A stretch of DNA of 57,124 bases from Vibrio zhanjiangensis. Its GTDB lineage: Bacteria > Pseudomonadota > Gammaproteobacteria > Enterobacterales > Vibrionaceae. The notes under the pieces are model-generated. The model made no database searches and was not told the origin of the DNA. It saw only the letters and a list, made by a program, of their open reading frames with translations. Positions 46,874 to 56,220 of the stretch are shown here, piece by piece; the first letter of the stretch is position 1; each line of letters starts with the position of its first letter. The stretch is taken from positions 1-57,124 of the forward strand of contig NZ_BSPW01000026.1 in the NCBI RefSeq assembly GCF_030161235.1, written 5' to 3'. The position numbers and the translations under genes were made by a program.

Positions 46874-46985
46874 ACTAATCCTCACTTTGCGCATCATTGA
46901 GTGAGCGCTATTCTAATCGATTCAAGCTTGCCATTCATCTGTTATTGATTACACTCTTGGGTTACTCAATCAGTAGGAACACCTC

Positions 46986-47213
46986 ATGAAACGACTTGTC
47001 CTGTATGTCAAAGACAAATGCCCGCATTGCAAAGAAGCGCAGCGCTATCTTGACGCCAAGGGCTATCAATACCGTTTAACCAATGCCAAAATGCAGCGCG
47101 GCCGTAAAGAGCTCGACGCCATTGGCGCGCGCTCTCTGCCGGTATTAAAGATTGGTGACCGCTATATGATTGGCTGGAACCCCAGTAATTTTGAGAAGAT
47201 GTATAAAAGTTAA
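46986..47213 (+). CDS. Glutaredoxin-like thiol protein
   Basis: A 75-residue thioredoxin-fold protein with redox motif CPHC (residues 13-16) and the cis-proline region SLPVL (about 50-54). The size and pattern fit the small NrdH/GrxC-like glutaredoxins. GTAGGAACACC precedes the ATG. It probably reduces disulfides in the cytoplasm. Confidence 0.88.
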   Translation: MKRLVLYVKDKCPHCKEAQRYLDAKGYQYRLTNAKMQRGRKELDAIGARSLPVLKIGDRYMIGWNPSNFEKMYKS

Positions 47214-47240
47214 AGTGCGAGCGTTAACCGAGTGAATAAA

Positions 47241-47272
47241 AAAGCCCCTTAGCACTTAAGCTAAGGGGCTTT
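47241..47272. terminator. Bidirectional terminator between glutaredoxin and immunity genes
   Basis: AAAGCCCCTTAG (47241-47252) pairs perfectly with CTAAGGGGCTTT (47261-47272) across an 8-nt loop. A-rich sequence precedes it and T-rich sequence follows, so it can serve both convergent genes. Confidence 0.9.
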
Positions 47273-47286
47273 GGGTTTATGGCCTG

Positions 47287-48243
47287 TTAGGCATCTTGGG
47301 CTTGATGAGGGAATAACTGCTTATACTCTGGGTCTAGAGCGTAAAAGCTTGGAAACTCCCCTTTTACCAGCCACAGCGGCATATATTCACTGTCAATGGT
47401 TGGCTCAAGGCCACGCGCTTCAAAAGCGTGCGCGGCCAGCGCCGTGATCCAAATAGCAAACCAGCCTTTACGGTTGCCTTCAATATTGGGTGAATCTGCT
47501 TTGCCGACATCGGTGTAATACTGAATATGGTACTCCAAGGCTTGCTTAAGCTTAGCTGGGTAGCGCGCTTCCCTGTCTGGGTGATGAATCGACACCAAAA
47601 GTTCCGCCAAGGGCAAGAGCAAATAATTGGTGTAATCTTGCACTAACTCTCCGCCAACATACTCGGGGCTTGAGTAGCGCACCAAATCATTGATCCGCTC
47701 ACCAATTGGCACTGGGTCATCATCAATAAAAAATGCTCGCACTAAGCGAAATAGCACGCGGCGAAAATCTTTGACTTCATCCGTTTCTTCGATAAAGGCA
47801 TAGATGTTTTCTTCTGGAATACGCAGCAGCTTTTGGCCAAACCCGCATGGGTCGCCAAGCAGCACATTCATCATCAAGGCATCTAACCATTCATCGATAG
47901 TCAGCACCACATTCATTTGGTATGGGCCATAAGGAATTTGGTAGTGACGAAACTGCTGACAGTGCTTTTCTCCTTGATAGTAATACAACAGCACTCGGTT
48001 ACTCAGCACTTGGCAATATTCATACAAATACTGCGCGGTGACCGCATTGGTTTCATGGTGATGAAATAGATTTTCTGTCACCATATCAAAGAAAAATCTT
48101 TCAGGTAAATACTTAGTATTATCAGCTTCAAACCTTTTGATGACTCTTTCATAAGCGCGATATGCAAACTCTTTATCGTCGTCAATAAACTCTTGGTTCT
48201 TCCGTGATGGTTCTTCCCAATAATGATGTTCGATTTTTAACAT
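47287..48243 (-). CDS. Imm49-family-like immunity protein
   Basis: A 318-residue cytoplasmic protein with no signal peptide, rich in helices. The C-terminal part GWFAIWITALAAHAFEARG followed by YMPLWLVKG is the pattern of Imm49 immunity proteins found next to polymorphic-toxin nuclease genes. It starts 11 nt after the stop of the nuclease-tailed exoprotein gene on the same strand, the classic toxin-immunity order. It should protect the producer from that nuclease; the direct pairing is inferred from position. Confidence 0.8.
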   Translation of the reverse strand: MLKIEHHYWEEPSRKNQEFIDDDKEFAYRAYERVIKRFEADNTKYLPERFFFDMVTENLFHHHETNAVTAQYLYEYCQVLSNRVLLYYYQGEKHCQQFRHYQIPYGPYQMNVVLTIDEWLDALMMNVLLGDPCGFGQKLLRIPEENIYAFIEETDEVKDFRRVLFRLVRAFFIDDDPVPIGERINDLVRYSSPEYVGGELVQDYTNYLLLPLAELLVSIHHPDREARYPAKLKQALEYHIQYYTDVGKADSPNIEGNRKGWFAIWITALAAHAFEARGLEPTIDSEYMPLWLVKGEFPSFYALDPEYKQLFPHQAQDA

Positions 48244-48254
48244 TTACAGAGCCC

Positions 48255-51200
48255 TTAATGCCTTTGACTGCTGGGTTTTACATCGTAACCCGTTACTTGT
48301 ACGCCAGTTGGCACACCACCATCATTAATATGTTGTCTCACCACTTTGTATTGCAGTGTATCACGCTGATCATCAAGCATGTCCAGCGTATACTGGTAGT
48401 CTCGTTTTTGCTGGCGAGTAATCTTGTTTCTGTTCTTATCAAACCAATCTTTCATCTCATCAATCACCTTAGTGGTGTAGGCTGGTGAGCCTTGCTGCAC
48501 CACTTCGCTGCCCAATTTGGCCGCCCCCAATGAAGAAGAACCGCCTTTGGCTTCAAGGATATGGATGTTGCCCTGCCCATCTTGCCATATTTGGTCAAAT
48601 TGACGGTTCTTTTGGTTACTGCCCGGATAGGCCGATTGTAACCGTTTTGCGTTCGGACCAAAAGTGGCTTTCGCATAGGCTTCCGCCGCCATTTCTCCCA
48701 GCTCTTCTGAATATTGGCGCTGAAGTCTGGCGAATTTTTTCTGGCCTTCTAGGTTACCATCAAACTTATTGAAGTCCGCTTTTTGCTTCGCTTCCATACG
48801 TAATTTAGACAAACAATCAAAATTACAATCGGATATTTCAATGCCGTTTAAATCGGTCACTTTGCGCGTAAGCCCAGAGCGCTGGGTCAACTGATTGGAA
48901 GCAAAATCTTGGTCATTTTGGCGGTATAGACTCGCACGATGGCGTTCAGTTGGGGTCAAACTGCTAGAACCATCAATATTACGCCACACGCCCTTATCAT
49001 CAATATACTGATGCTCGCGCCTTTTACGATATGCCTCTTCCGAGAGCTTAGCACCGCCATGCTTCTCTCTGTACTTTGTGTATTCATCTTCAATTTTCTT
49101 GAGATATTTGGGACTGAAGGTATCTAAAGGCAATTTGAAGTTTGGATCATCTCTGTGTTTGATATGATTCGCAATCAGTTCAAACGCAGGGGCTAATGGG
49201 CCAAAGTTGGAGTCAGTGTTAAGATAGTCGGTGATTTTATCAAGCAACTCATCAACACTTATCTTTTCAAGCGCTTCTTCTATGGCTTTTTTCCCTTTGT
49301 TGGCAATCTCCAGCTTCAATACTTTGTTAATACCGATATCGATTAGTTGAGCAACCAGTACCTCTTTGATGGCATTGTTAAGCTCTTCTGGCGACATGGT
49401 ATCTTTGTTTTCAATCAAGGTTTTGAGCGCGGATAAGCCTTCGTAAACCCCTTCGATGGTGGTGTACAAGGTGTACATATTAAACGCAAAGATAAGCGCT
49501 GGAATAAAGAAGGCGTTATTCTCAGCCGCATTGCCTGCCGCAAACATAGCGTTGTTGACATCATCACCATCACCGCCGGCAACGAAAAGAGTGATACCCG
49601 CAACCAAACGCGCGACGTTACCACCAAGTTGATTAATTTCATTGAACTCACGCAGTAACTCTTGCTGGAAGGCTGGGCTGCGATAGTCGGTGTTGCCATT
49701 TTCTAATTGTGAAAGAAGCTTACCGGTTAATTCCTCGCTCTTTTTCTCAAGTTTTTCCGTTCTTTCCTTAACCCAATCACTATCCCTATATAATTCAGCG
49801 GCAAACTCACCAATTACAGCACCGGCGCTGCCACTAGTACAACCTGATACATTGGACTTAGAATTGCCGCCCGCTGCCATTTGAGTCGCGGCGCCAAGGG
49901 CACAACCAAGCGCAGCGTGCGCTATATAGCCTGAAGCGGTGGAAATAGGATCGACACCCGAGGCGAGTTGATTACCATTGTCATCTCGTATAATACCGCG
50001 CCTAGCATCACCTATTTTCTGGGCTAGGGTTCTACCCACTACGGCAATACTGGAGGTAATAACAGCATTGACCATCATCTGATCAAAGTCTTCAATACGA
50101 GAGAAACCATTGCCTGCTAACAGGCTATTAACCTGCAAAGATACAACGGAAGACAACACTGAATTGGCAGACTGAGTAAGTACATCACCCATCATGGTGC
50201 CTTCAAGACCCACTTCACCAAGACCATCTGTGATAAAGTTTAAATCGAGCCCCTGCATAACACCTGCAGTGATCATGGTGGTTGCTAGGTTGCGCACTGA
50301 CTCAGATGACGTCAACTGATCGAAGGTTTTTGATATATCACCATCATTTGCAATCATTGAAGCCGACGCTTGAACAATAAGTGCATTGGTCCCGGCGCTT
50401 AATGCGGCGGAAACGGCAGCGCTCATACCAGTAGCAGCTCCGGCTGCTGCACCTGCTCCAGCGGCAGCGCCTGCACCTGCGCCCGACGTTGCGATGGCAA
50501 CAACCACGACTAATATCGCCATTGCGGCAGGACTAAGACTACTTTGGTCGTAATCCCACTGCTCAAGAACTAAATCGATTTCCTCCCATTGCGCCTCTGG
50601 GTGATTATCTCTTATGTCTTTTATCCAGCTTAAACCGTCGTTCGTGGCCAATTGATCAATCAGCTCATGGTGATCAAGATACTGTTGGTCAGGTTTTCTC
50701 GGCAGCTCGACACTGATGCCATTTCTTGCATCAAGGACTAAACCGCCTTGAGCACGAAATTGCGACATATGAGCCGTCTCTTTCGAAATACCATGGCCTT
50801 TTTGACTTATGACAATCGGATCTTCAGAAGACTCGGCAAAACTGTAGAAGTATTTCTCAAGTTCCAACTCTAAATCGATTGTATCTCCAGTTACACGAGT
50901 TAACCCTTGGCTAGTTAAATGCGTTGCTTTTAGCTGAACAGGGCCAGCTTCTGTTGAAAGGATGAGATCGTAGCCAGCTTTTAACAAAGTAGAGACAACC
51001 TGTGAGCGTTGTTCACTCTCCTCTCTTTTGAGTGAAGTATCAAAAGCACCACTACCATCGACTTCAAACAATTTGTGCCAGCTGTAATAATCTTGCGCCG
51101 CGAGTAAATGGATCCCTTGGCTAGCAAGAAGTTCCAATGTGCCTTGACTTTCGAGTATCGAACCTTGTGATAGAATCGTCTGTTTGGTCGCGATAGACAA

Positions 51201-52964
51201 TAGATCCATTGCGGACATTTTGGTTTGGATATTGGTCAGTGACTGGCTCGATTGGCTCCAGCCGTTGCCGCTTTGTGCATCACTATGGCGCACTTCCGCG
51301 GGAAGCAATTGTACTTTACCGCCAGCATTGACTTTCAAATCACCTTGGGACGAGAACTGGCCACCTATACTGACAAAGTGACTGGCAGTCTGAATATTAA
51401 GATCACCAAAAGACTCAATCTTCGCTAGTTGCTGTGCTTGCTCATTAAACCCATAGGCATGGTCATAGCGATAGACGAGGGTTTGGTTTTTCAGTGCATA
51501 GGCGGTGAGTTTAACGTCACGCCCTTCTATGGTACCAGAGAGGTTAGATAACAACCCACCCACTTCAAGCTGAATACCTTGTTTGGCGCTTAAATATCCT
51601 TTGTCATTGATAAAGCTGTTACGAGTGCGAATTAACGTATCTCGCATCGCAATCACTTTACCGCCTTTATTGAGGAAATCAGTGGCGGTAATGGTACCTT
51701 CACCAAGGCTAAATGTGCTGCCATCGACTTTATTGGCTGCAACGGTTTGTGCAGTCAGATAAATTCTCGGCACTAATACCTCAGAGCCATTAGCAAGAGT
51801 TTCAAACTCAGGCCAGAGCATATCTTTCGGCAAACTGTCCATTTGAGCTTGGGTTAGCTTCTGGCCAAAAATCAGACCGTTAGCTTGCAAGTATTGGAAG
51901 CCATTTTGGTACATTTCCGTCGCCATATCTTCATAGGTGTCATAAGCTTTTGGCGCGATAAGGTAGCTGCGATTAAGCAATACATTGAGCTGCTGACGTA
52001 CAAGATCTCGCTGAATATAGGCAGAACCAATGTAATCTGGAATTTCTGGCTCTCCGGTTTGGCAATCGTAGTTTTCAAAGCGGATGCTGGCATTCTCACT
52101 ACTTCGCTGATAAAACTGAGCAAGCCCATCAGTTAACTCTGTCAATGGCGAAGAAAAACGCTCGTAATAGTGGCTGCTACTCTCACGAGACTCATGCACC
52201 AAATCAGACATACCTTTTGCAATAGCATGTTGCAGAGAAGCTTTGTCGATTTCAGATAAACGCGGAGTTTGAATATCATTTCTTACACAGCGAGATTGAG
52301 TGTCGATCGTTCTCGCAGTGAGATAAACAAAGGGGATGAAGACTCGCCCTACGCCTGGCAAGTAGCGCTTTTCAGGCCATATCATATCGTACTGAAGGTT
52401 GTCGAGATCTCGCTGAGACAATTTGTCACCAAATCGATGACCTGTGTCTTGCATAAACGACATCGCGTTTTGGTAGTACTCGGTCTGCATTTGCTCATAG
52501 CTATTAAATCCTAGCTCTGAAATGCGGCTACTGCCTATCAGCTGCTTAAGCTGGAAACGGACAATTTCACGTTGCATTGCACCATTACCGTACGCTTTTG
52601 GCGTGGGTAGTGGCACAAAGAAAGTTATATCTCCACTGATGGGCGACCAATCTTTTTCTGGCTCAAATTGTGGGTAATCATTGAAAATGGTGGTCAGTAA
52701 ATCGGTCAAGCCATCTCGAATATCAAGTTGACCAAGATTCTGATTATATTGCTGAATATAGTTGTCAACCTGTGTATCGAGCAGGTAACGACTAGAAGAC
52801 GCCAAATGATCTTCCAGCTCTTCAATCGTTTGGTTTATGCGCATACTCGCTAGAGTCGGCGCTGTAAATGTCATTGTAAGCACTGGGAGCATCACGCTCG
52901 CCGTTACTTTTCGCCATAAAGGCAAGTCATGACCAGACTCGTTTAATTGGTTTTTATCCATCAT
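48255..52964 (-). CDS. CDI/hemagglutinin-like exoprotein with C-terminal PD-(D/E)XK nuclease
   Basis: A 1569-residue protein with its own N-terminal signal sequence (about 15-38, LWRKVTASVMLPVLTMTFTA). Two related modules (about 113-220 and 312-408; each with EYYQN or EMYQN, then WPE and YLTA.T) are followed by FHA-type beta-helix repeats (about 410-700), an Ala/Gly-rich hydrophobic segment (about 811-870) and DUF637-like pretoxin text (ANDGDISKTFDQLTSSESVR). The C-terminal domain carries Asp1457, Glu1471 and Lys1473 (FDQIW...ILEAKGG), the D-ExK core of a PD-(D/E)XK-type nuclease. An Imm49-like gene follows. It lacks a TPS domain, which sits in the upstream gene. ATG 52961 is an alternative start. 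Confidence 0.82.
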   Translation of the reverse strand: MMDKNQLNESGHDLPLWRKVTASVMLPVLTMTFTAPTLASMRINQTIEELEDHLASSSRYLLDTQVDNYIQQYNQNLGQLDIRDGLTDLLTTIFNDYPQFEPEKDWSPISGDITFFVPLPTPKAYGNGAMQREIVRFQLKQLIGSSRISELGFNSYEQMQTEYYQNAMSFMQDTGHRFGDKLSQRDLDNLQYDMIWPEKRYLPGVGRVFIPFVYLTARTIDTQSRCVRNDIQTPRLSEIDKASLQHAIAKGMSDLVHESRESSSHYYERFSSPLTELTDGLAQFYQRSSENASIRFENYDCQTGEPEIPDYIGSAYIQRDLVRQQLNVLLNRSYLIAPKAYDTYEDMATEMYQNGFQYLQANGLIFGQKLTQAQMDSLPKDMLWPEFETLANGSEVLVPRIYLTAQTVAANKVDGSTFSLGEGTITATDFLNKGGKVIAMRDTLIRTRNSFINDKGYLSAKQGIQLEVGGLLSNLSGTIEGRDVKLTAYALKNQTLVYRYDHAYGFNEQAQQLAKIESFGDLNIQTASHFVSIGGQFSSQGDLKVNAGGKVQLLPAEVRHSDAQSGNGWSQSSQSLTNIQTKMSAMDLLSIATKQTILSQGSILESQGTLELLASQGIHLLAAQDYYSWHKLFEVDGSGAFDTSLKREESEQRSQVVSTLLKAGYDLILSTEAGPVQLKATHLTSQGLTRVTGDTIDLELELEKYFYSFAESSEDPIVISQKGHGISKETAHMSQFRAQGGLVLDARNGISVELPRKPDQQYLDHHELIDQLATNDGLSWIKDIRDNHPEAQWEEIDLVLEQWDYDQSSLSPAAMAILVVVVAIATSGAGAGAAAGAGAAAGAATGMSAAVSAALSAGTNALIVQASASMIANDGDISKTFDQLTSSESVRNLATTMITAGVMQGLDLNFITDGLGEVGLEGTMMGDVLTQSANSVLSSVVSLQVNSLLAGNGFSRIEDFDQMMVNAVITSSIAVVGRTLAQKIGDARRGIIRDDNGNQLASGVDPISTASGYIAHAALGCALGAATQMAAGGNSKSNVSGCTSGSAGAVIGEFAAELYRDSDWVKERTEKLEKKSEELTGKLLSQLENGNTDYRSPAFQQELLREFNEINQLGGNVARLVAGITLFVAGGDGDDVNNAMFAAGNAAENNAFFIPALIFAFNMYTLYTTIEGVYEGLSALKTLIENKDTMSPEELNNAIKEVLVAQLIDIGINKVLKLEIANKGKKAIEEALEKISVDELLDKITDYLNTDSNFGPLAPAFELIANHIKHRDDPNFKLPLDTFSPKYLKKIEDEYTKYREKHGGAKLSEEAYRKRREHQYIDDKGVWRNIDGSSSLTPTERHRASLYRQNDQDFASNQLTQRSGLTRKVTDLNGIEISDCNFDCLSKLRMEAKQKADFNKFDGNLEGQKKFARLQRQYSEELGEMAAEAYAKATFGPNAKRLQSAYPGSNQKNRQFDQIWQDGQGNIHILEAKGGSSSLGAAKLGSEVVQQGSPAYTTKVIDEMKDWFDKNRNKITRQQKRDYQYTLDMLDDQRDTLQYKVVRQHINDGGVPTGVQVTGYDVKPSSQRH

Positions 52965-52982
52965 CTTTTTTATTCGTTATTG

Positions 52983-53795
52983 TTAGAAGTCTTTACCGTA
53001 GGAAATATCACCTGTCGTCAACAGCCCTTGAATTTTGGTATCAGGGTGTTGGATATCAAACAGCGAAATAAGCTGACCATTAATTTGATTTTTATCGACA
53101 TGGAAGCTGGTGGTGGTCCAGCGGCGTGTTTTATGACGGATACATATTTTACTAAATCCCGTACGTATCCTCCGTGAGCAATACCGCTCTGCATGATGAT
53201 GGGTCACCTGGCGATCTACTCGCGCTTGGGTGACCAAACCCAATGAGCGCAAACTGGCTATATTACCCGCAAGCGTACCGAGTACTTCAACGCTGCCTGC
53301 TTCGTTGATGAGAGCTGATGAAAATGAGCTAACGTTATCATCTTCTGCACTTTTGCCACCATCAATATAGAAATTGCCACCAACCAATAAGTAAGGTGGA
53401 GGTGACAGAGATTTCACGTATTGAGTGGTTTCTGTGATATGGATATCGCGATGAGGTCGTAATTTATCAACATTGGTGTCTGACTCGATAAAGTAACGCT
53501 CATTGAGAACTCTTGGTGAGCGAACACTTAAGTTGCCGGTCAAGACTTCAAGTGCTGATGACACATTTTTTAAAGAGTTAGATGCTTCAATAAATATACT
53601 ATTTTCTGCTGAAATAAGGGTTTCAAAGGTATCTTTTAGCTCAAACTCTATTGGCTTATCATCGGCCGCTTTGACATTTAATCGTTTCTTAAGCTGAGAG
53701 TTTACATTCAGCACATTAGGCGCTTGCATAGCAATATTAAACCCAATGATAAATGAGTATCTGTCATCAACATCAATCGGTGATACCACTTTACC
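52983..53795 (-). pseudogene. Downstream fragment of the TPS exoprotein after an in-frame stop
   Basis: About 270 codons in the same reading frame as the TPS exoprotein upstream, separated only by TAA at 53796-53798. The fragment has beta-helix-like text (SAENSIFIEASNSLKNVSSALEVLTGNL in pieces, LINEAGSVEVLGTLAGNIASL) and a Cys/Arg-rich stretch, and ends with GLLTTGDISYGKDF. A GTG at 53789 could start it as a separate protein, but there is no signal peptide, so it is best read as the C-terminal part of the upstream gene behind a nonsense codon (or a read-through product). Two in-frame stops (52983-52985 and 52977-52979) separate it from the next gene. Confidence 0.65.
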
Positions 53796-55877
53796 TTACT
53801 CAGCGCATTTGTTTTGCGCATTGGCCACCAGGCCAGAAGCCGTCCCAAGTTGGATCTGATTTTGGTTGATGTGAATATCGCGAGCACTGTCACTTAAGCG
53901 GCGCAAAGCCTTCGGCGCTTGATCAAAGCTGTCCGCCGGATATTCACATTGAAAGCCTTCGAACCAACCATTGGTGATCGATTTTTTACTCACCAGAGTA
54001 ACATCGCTTGCCGCCAGTACCCCTTGACTATAGTTATTGATGTTTTCTTCGCCGTTCACGTACAAGCTGTTCACCGCGATCAACTCACCACCAATATTGT
54101 TGACAAACTTAGCAGCCACCTTTATTTCATCGGCACTGACTAATCCTTGGCTCTCAAATTCAAACTCGGCAGCGATATTGACTAGACCCGCTGCAATACT
54201 AGCCGCTTGAAAACTATCTAGCGGGTGAACTCGAACATTTTGACCTTGCAAACTGACGTTGGAAGAAGTGGATAAGGTCGCATCTTTTAATACTGTCGTG
54301 GCAAAACTTTGAATATGAATATTGCCGTTAGACAGTAACAGCTGAGAACGACTTTCATTTCCTTGGTGAGTCTGATAATCGCTAAGCACAGTAATATCGG
54401 CTTTAGTATTAATATGATTTTCCACCACAATATCACTGTATTGGTTGGTGGTTTGTAACCAAACACTGCCCGCATCAATCGGATGTTTAACAACTAATGG
54501 TACGCTGTTCTCAACCACATCAACTTGGTTGTTGCCCGTCGAATAATCATGGGTTATGCGGCCGGCAATAATTTGTACATTACCTTGCGAGGCAATTAAC
54601 TCACCATTAGGATCAAGTACCATTTCTCCGTCGATGGTTTTATGTGCTTTAGCGAGGGTGTAGATAGGCCCATCAAGATTGACACGGTTAGCTAGCAAGG
54701 TCACCATCAGCGCATCATCGGTTATTAGACCATTTGTACCGCGAACTTGAATTTCACCTTGATTGGTTGAAATACTTGCCAGTGCACCTTGCCGGTCAAA
54801 TTGCGCCTCGCCTGTTGCAATAGTGACACGCTGAGTGTTACTAAATTGACAAGACTGACAAATCACACCCGCTTGGCTGATAAACAGCAAATCCGCCGCA
54901 CGGCCAAGTACTTCGATTTTGCCAAGTACCATGGGATCGTTGCCCGTGTGTTCAATCACGATCAACTGAGGCGGCGCTTGGTCAGCAAGGTTAGCATTCA
55001 GTTTTGGGTTATTGACCAAGGCCAAGCGTTTCCCATCTTGGTTGAAATGCTCAAACCGCATATGAGAGACATTGCTCTGATTGCCAGCATCAATCATCAG
55101 TAGTTGATTTTCTGATTGGCCATAAATCGCCGTCGATTTAAGCTGTGAACTCGGGGCAATTTCGCCATCGCCACTATAACCTTTAAGCGATGTTTGCTCG
55201 GCCAGTTTACGATTTTCGATACAGGCAGGAAACCCAACACTGCGGCCAAGAGTTTGGTTGCTGGCACACACTGGCTGCGCTGCTGCGGTGGTATTTTTGC
55301 GGCAATAACCGCCGCTCATTTCAAAACCCGGAGGGCAAGCCCATTCTGGGGGCTGAATGTCTCCCCAATAGATTCCAGGTTCTGGTGAGTCATAGTATCG
55401 GATATTGGCATAACGTCGAGCAACTTTAGCGGGATATCTCCTACTAACATATTCGTACAGTCGTTTATTCACGCAATGTTGATACCAATTCGCATGAAGA
55501 CCATCTAGAGCATGGAGAAAATCACTGCAATGATTACTATAGTTAACCTTACGGCATTCCTTCCCCGTTTTCCCGTCAACCAAACTATAACCACTCGGGC
55601 ATGAAAGGAACATAGGTTGATTTTCGCTGCTATAGCATTGAGCGTTGCTGTGGTTTAAGCTGGCATTGGCGGGACACGTATAATGAGGCTCAAACTTAAA
55701 TGTGCTTTGACATACCCCATCAACTAAGGTGGCATTAGGTAGAGCACATTGAGTATTAGGCCAGGTGACTGGAGGTGAACCTGCTGGCGCTGCGCTGACG
55801 TTGAATGACATAGCCAACAACGCCACTGCCCCTCCAATAGGCAGTATTGAAGAAACTTTTGTTAAAATTGATTTCAT
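53796..55877 (-). CDS. Secreted TPS-domain exoprotein (hemagglutinin-like), probably truncated
   Basis: A 693-residue exported protein with signal peptide (MKSILTKVSSILPIGGAVAL, cleavage near NVSAA). After it come cysteine-rich modules of the type CPxGYxLxxGxxC (about 40-215), and only then a two-partner-secretion (TPS, haemagglutination) domain (about 245-400) with ISQAGVICQSCQFSNTQRVTIATG, the hallmark of TpsA proteins, and beta-helix repeats to the end. TpsA proteins are exported by a TpsB outer-membrane partner; no tpsB gene lies in the window. The frame continues past the TAA at 53796 without any frameshift, so the protein is probably a truncated form of a longer adhesin. Confidence 0.8.
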   Translation of the reverse strand: MKSILTKVSSILPIGGAVALLAMSFNVSAAPAGSPPVTWPNTQCALPNATLVDGVCQSTFKFEPHYTCPANASLNHSNAQCYSSENQPMFLSCPSGYSLVDGKTGKECRKVNYSNHCSDFLHALDGLHANWYQHCVNKRLYEYVSRRYPAKVARRYANIRYYDSPEPGIYWGDIQPPEWACPPGFEMSGGYCRKNTTAAAQPVCASNQTLGRSVGFPACIENRKLAEQTSLKGYSGDGEIAPSSQLKSTAIYGQSENQLLMIDAGNQSNVSHMRFEHFNQDGKRLALVNNPKLNANLADQAPPQLIVIEHTGNDPMVLGKIEVLGRAADLLFISQAGVICQSCQFSNTQRVTIATGEAQFDRQGALASISTNQGEIQVRGTNGLITDDALMVTLLANRVNLDGPIYTLAKAHKTIDGEMVLDPNGELIASQGNVQIIAGRITHDYSTGNNQVDVVENSVPLVVKHPIDAGSVWLQTTNQYSDIVVENHINTKADITVLSDYQTHQGNESRSQLLLSNGNIHIQSFATTVLKDATLSTSSNVSLQGQNVRVHPLDSFQAASIAAGLVNIAAEFEFESQGLVSADEIKVAAKFVNNIGGELIAVNSLYVNGEENINNYSQGVLAASDVTLVSKKSITNGWFEGFQCEYPADSFDQAPKALRRLSDSARDIHINQNQIQLGTASGLVANAQNKCAE

Positions 55878-56220
55878 AAAATTACATCTGAAAGGTTAAA
55901 GTCATTATGTAGTGGCAGAAATACTAAGGAAATCCTCGATACAACCGATTTTCTTCTTATTAGATATAAATCAATGTTATAGCAAGAATCAAAATAGTGC
56001 TGGAACTACCAAAACACAGTCAGTATCTATTAATAAAAATTATTAGGGATGCGCAATGATATTTAACAAATCAATTAACACAATGCTGATAAATGAGAAT
56101 GGCAATAAACATCTGTAATAATTATGTTTTTATTGGCGCAGATCACAAAACTAGCAGAAGAAATTGCCTTACTGCTGTAAAAAATAACCTAATTCTTTGT
56201 AGCAATATATTGGTATACCG
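55878..56220. other. Gap upstream of the TPS exoprotein gene
   Basis: A 343-nt AT-rich gap with no plausible gene. On the minus strand TGCTATAAC (55976-55984) resembles an extended -10 element about 100 nt before the exoprotein start, but no convincing -35 element is seen. The gap also contains the 3' flank of the kinase gene, without a clear terminator. Confidence 0.35.

Noticed and set aside
52965..53798. Sequencing frameshift as cause of the split exoprotein
   Set aside because: All three open stretches from 55877 to 48255 are in the same frame, so the interruptions are stop codons and not a shifted frame.
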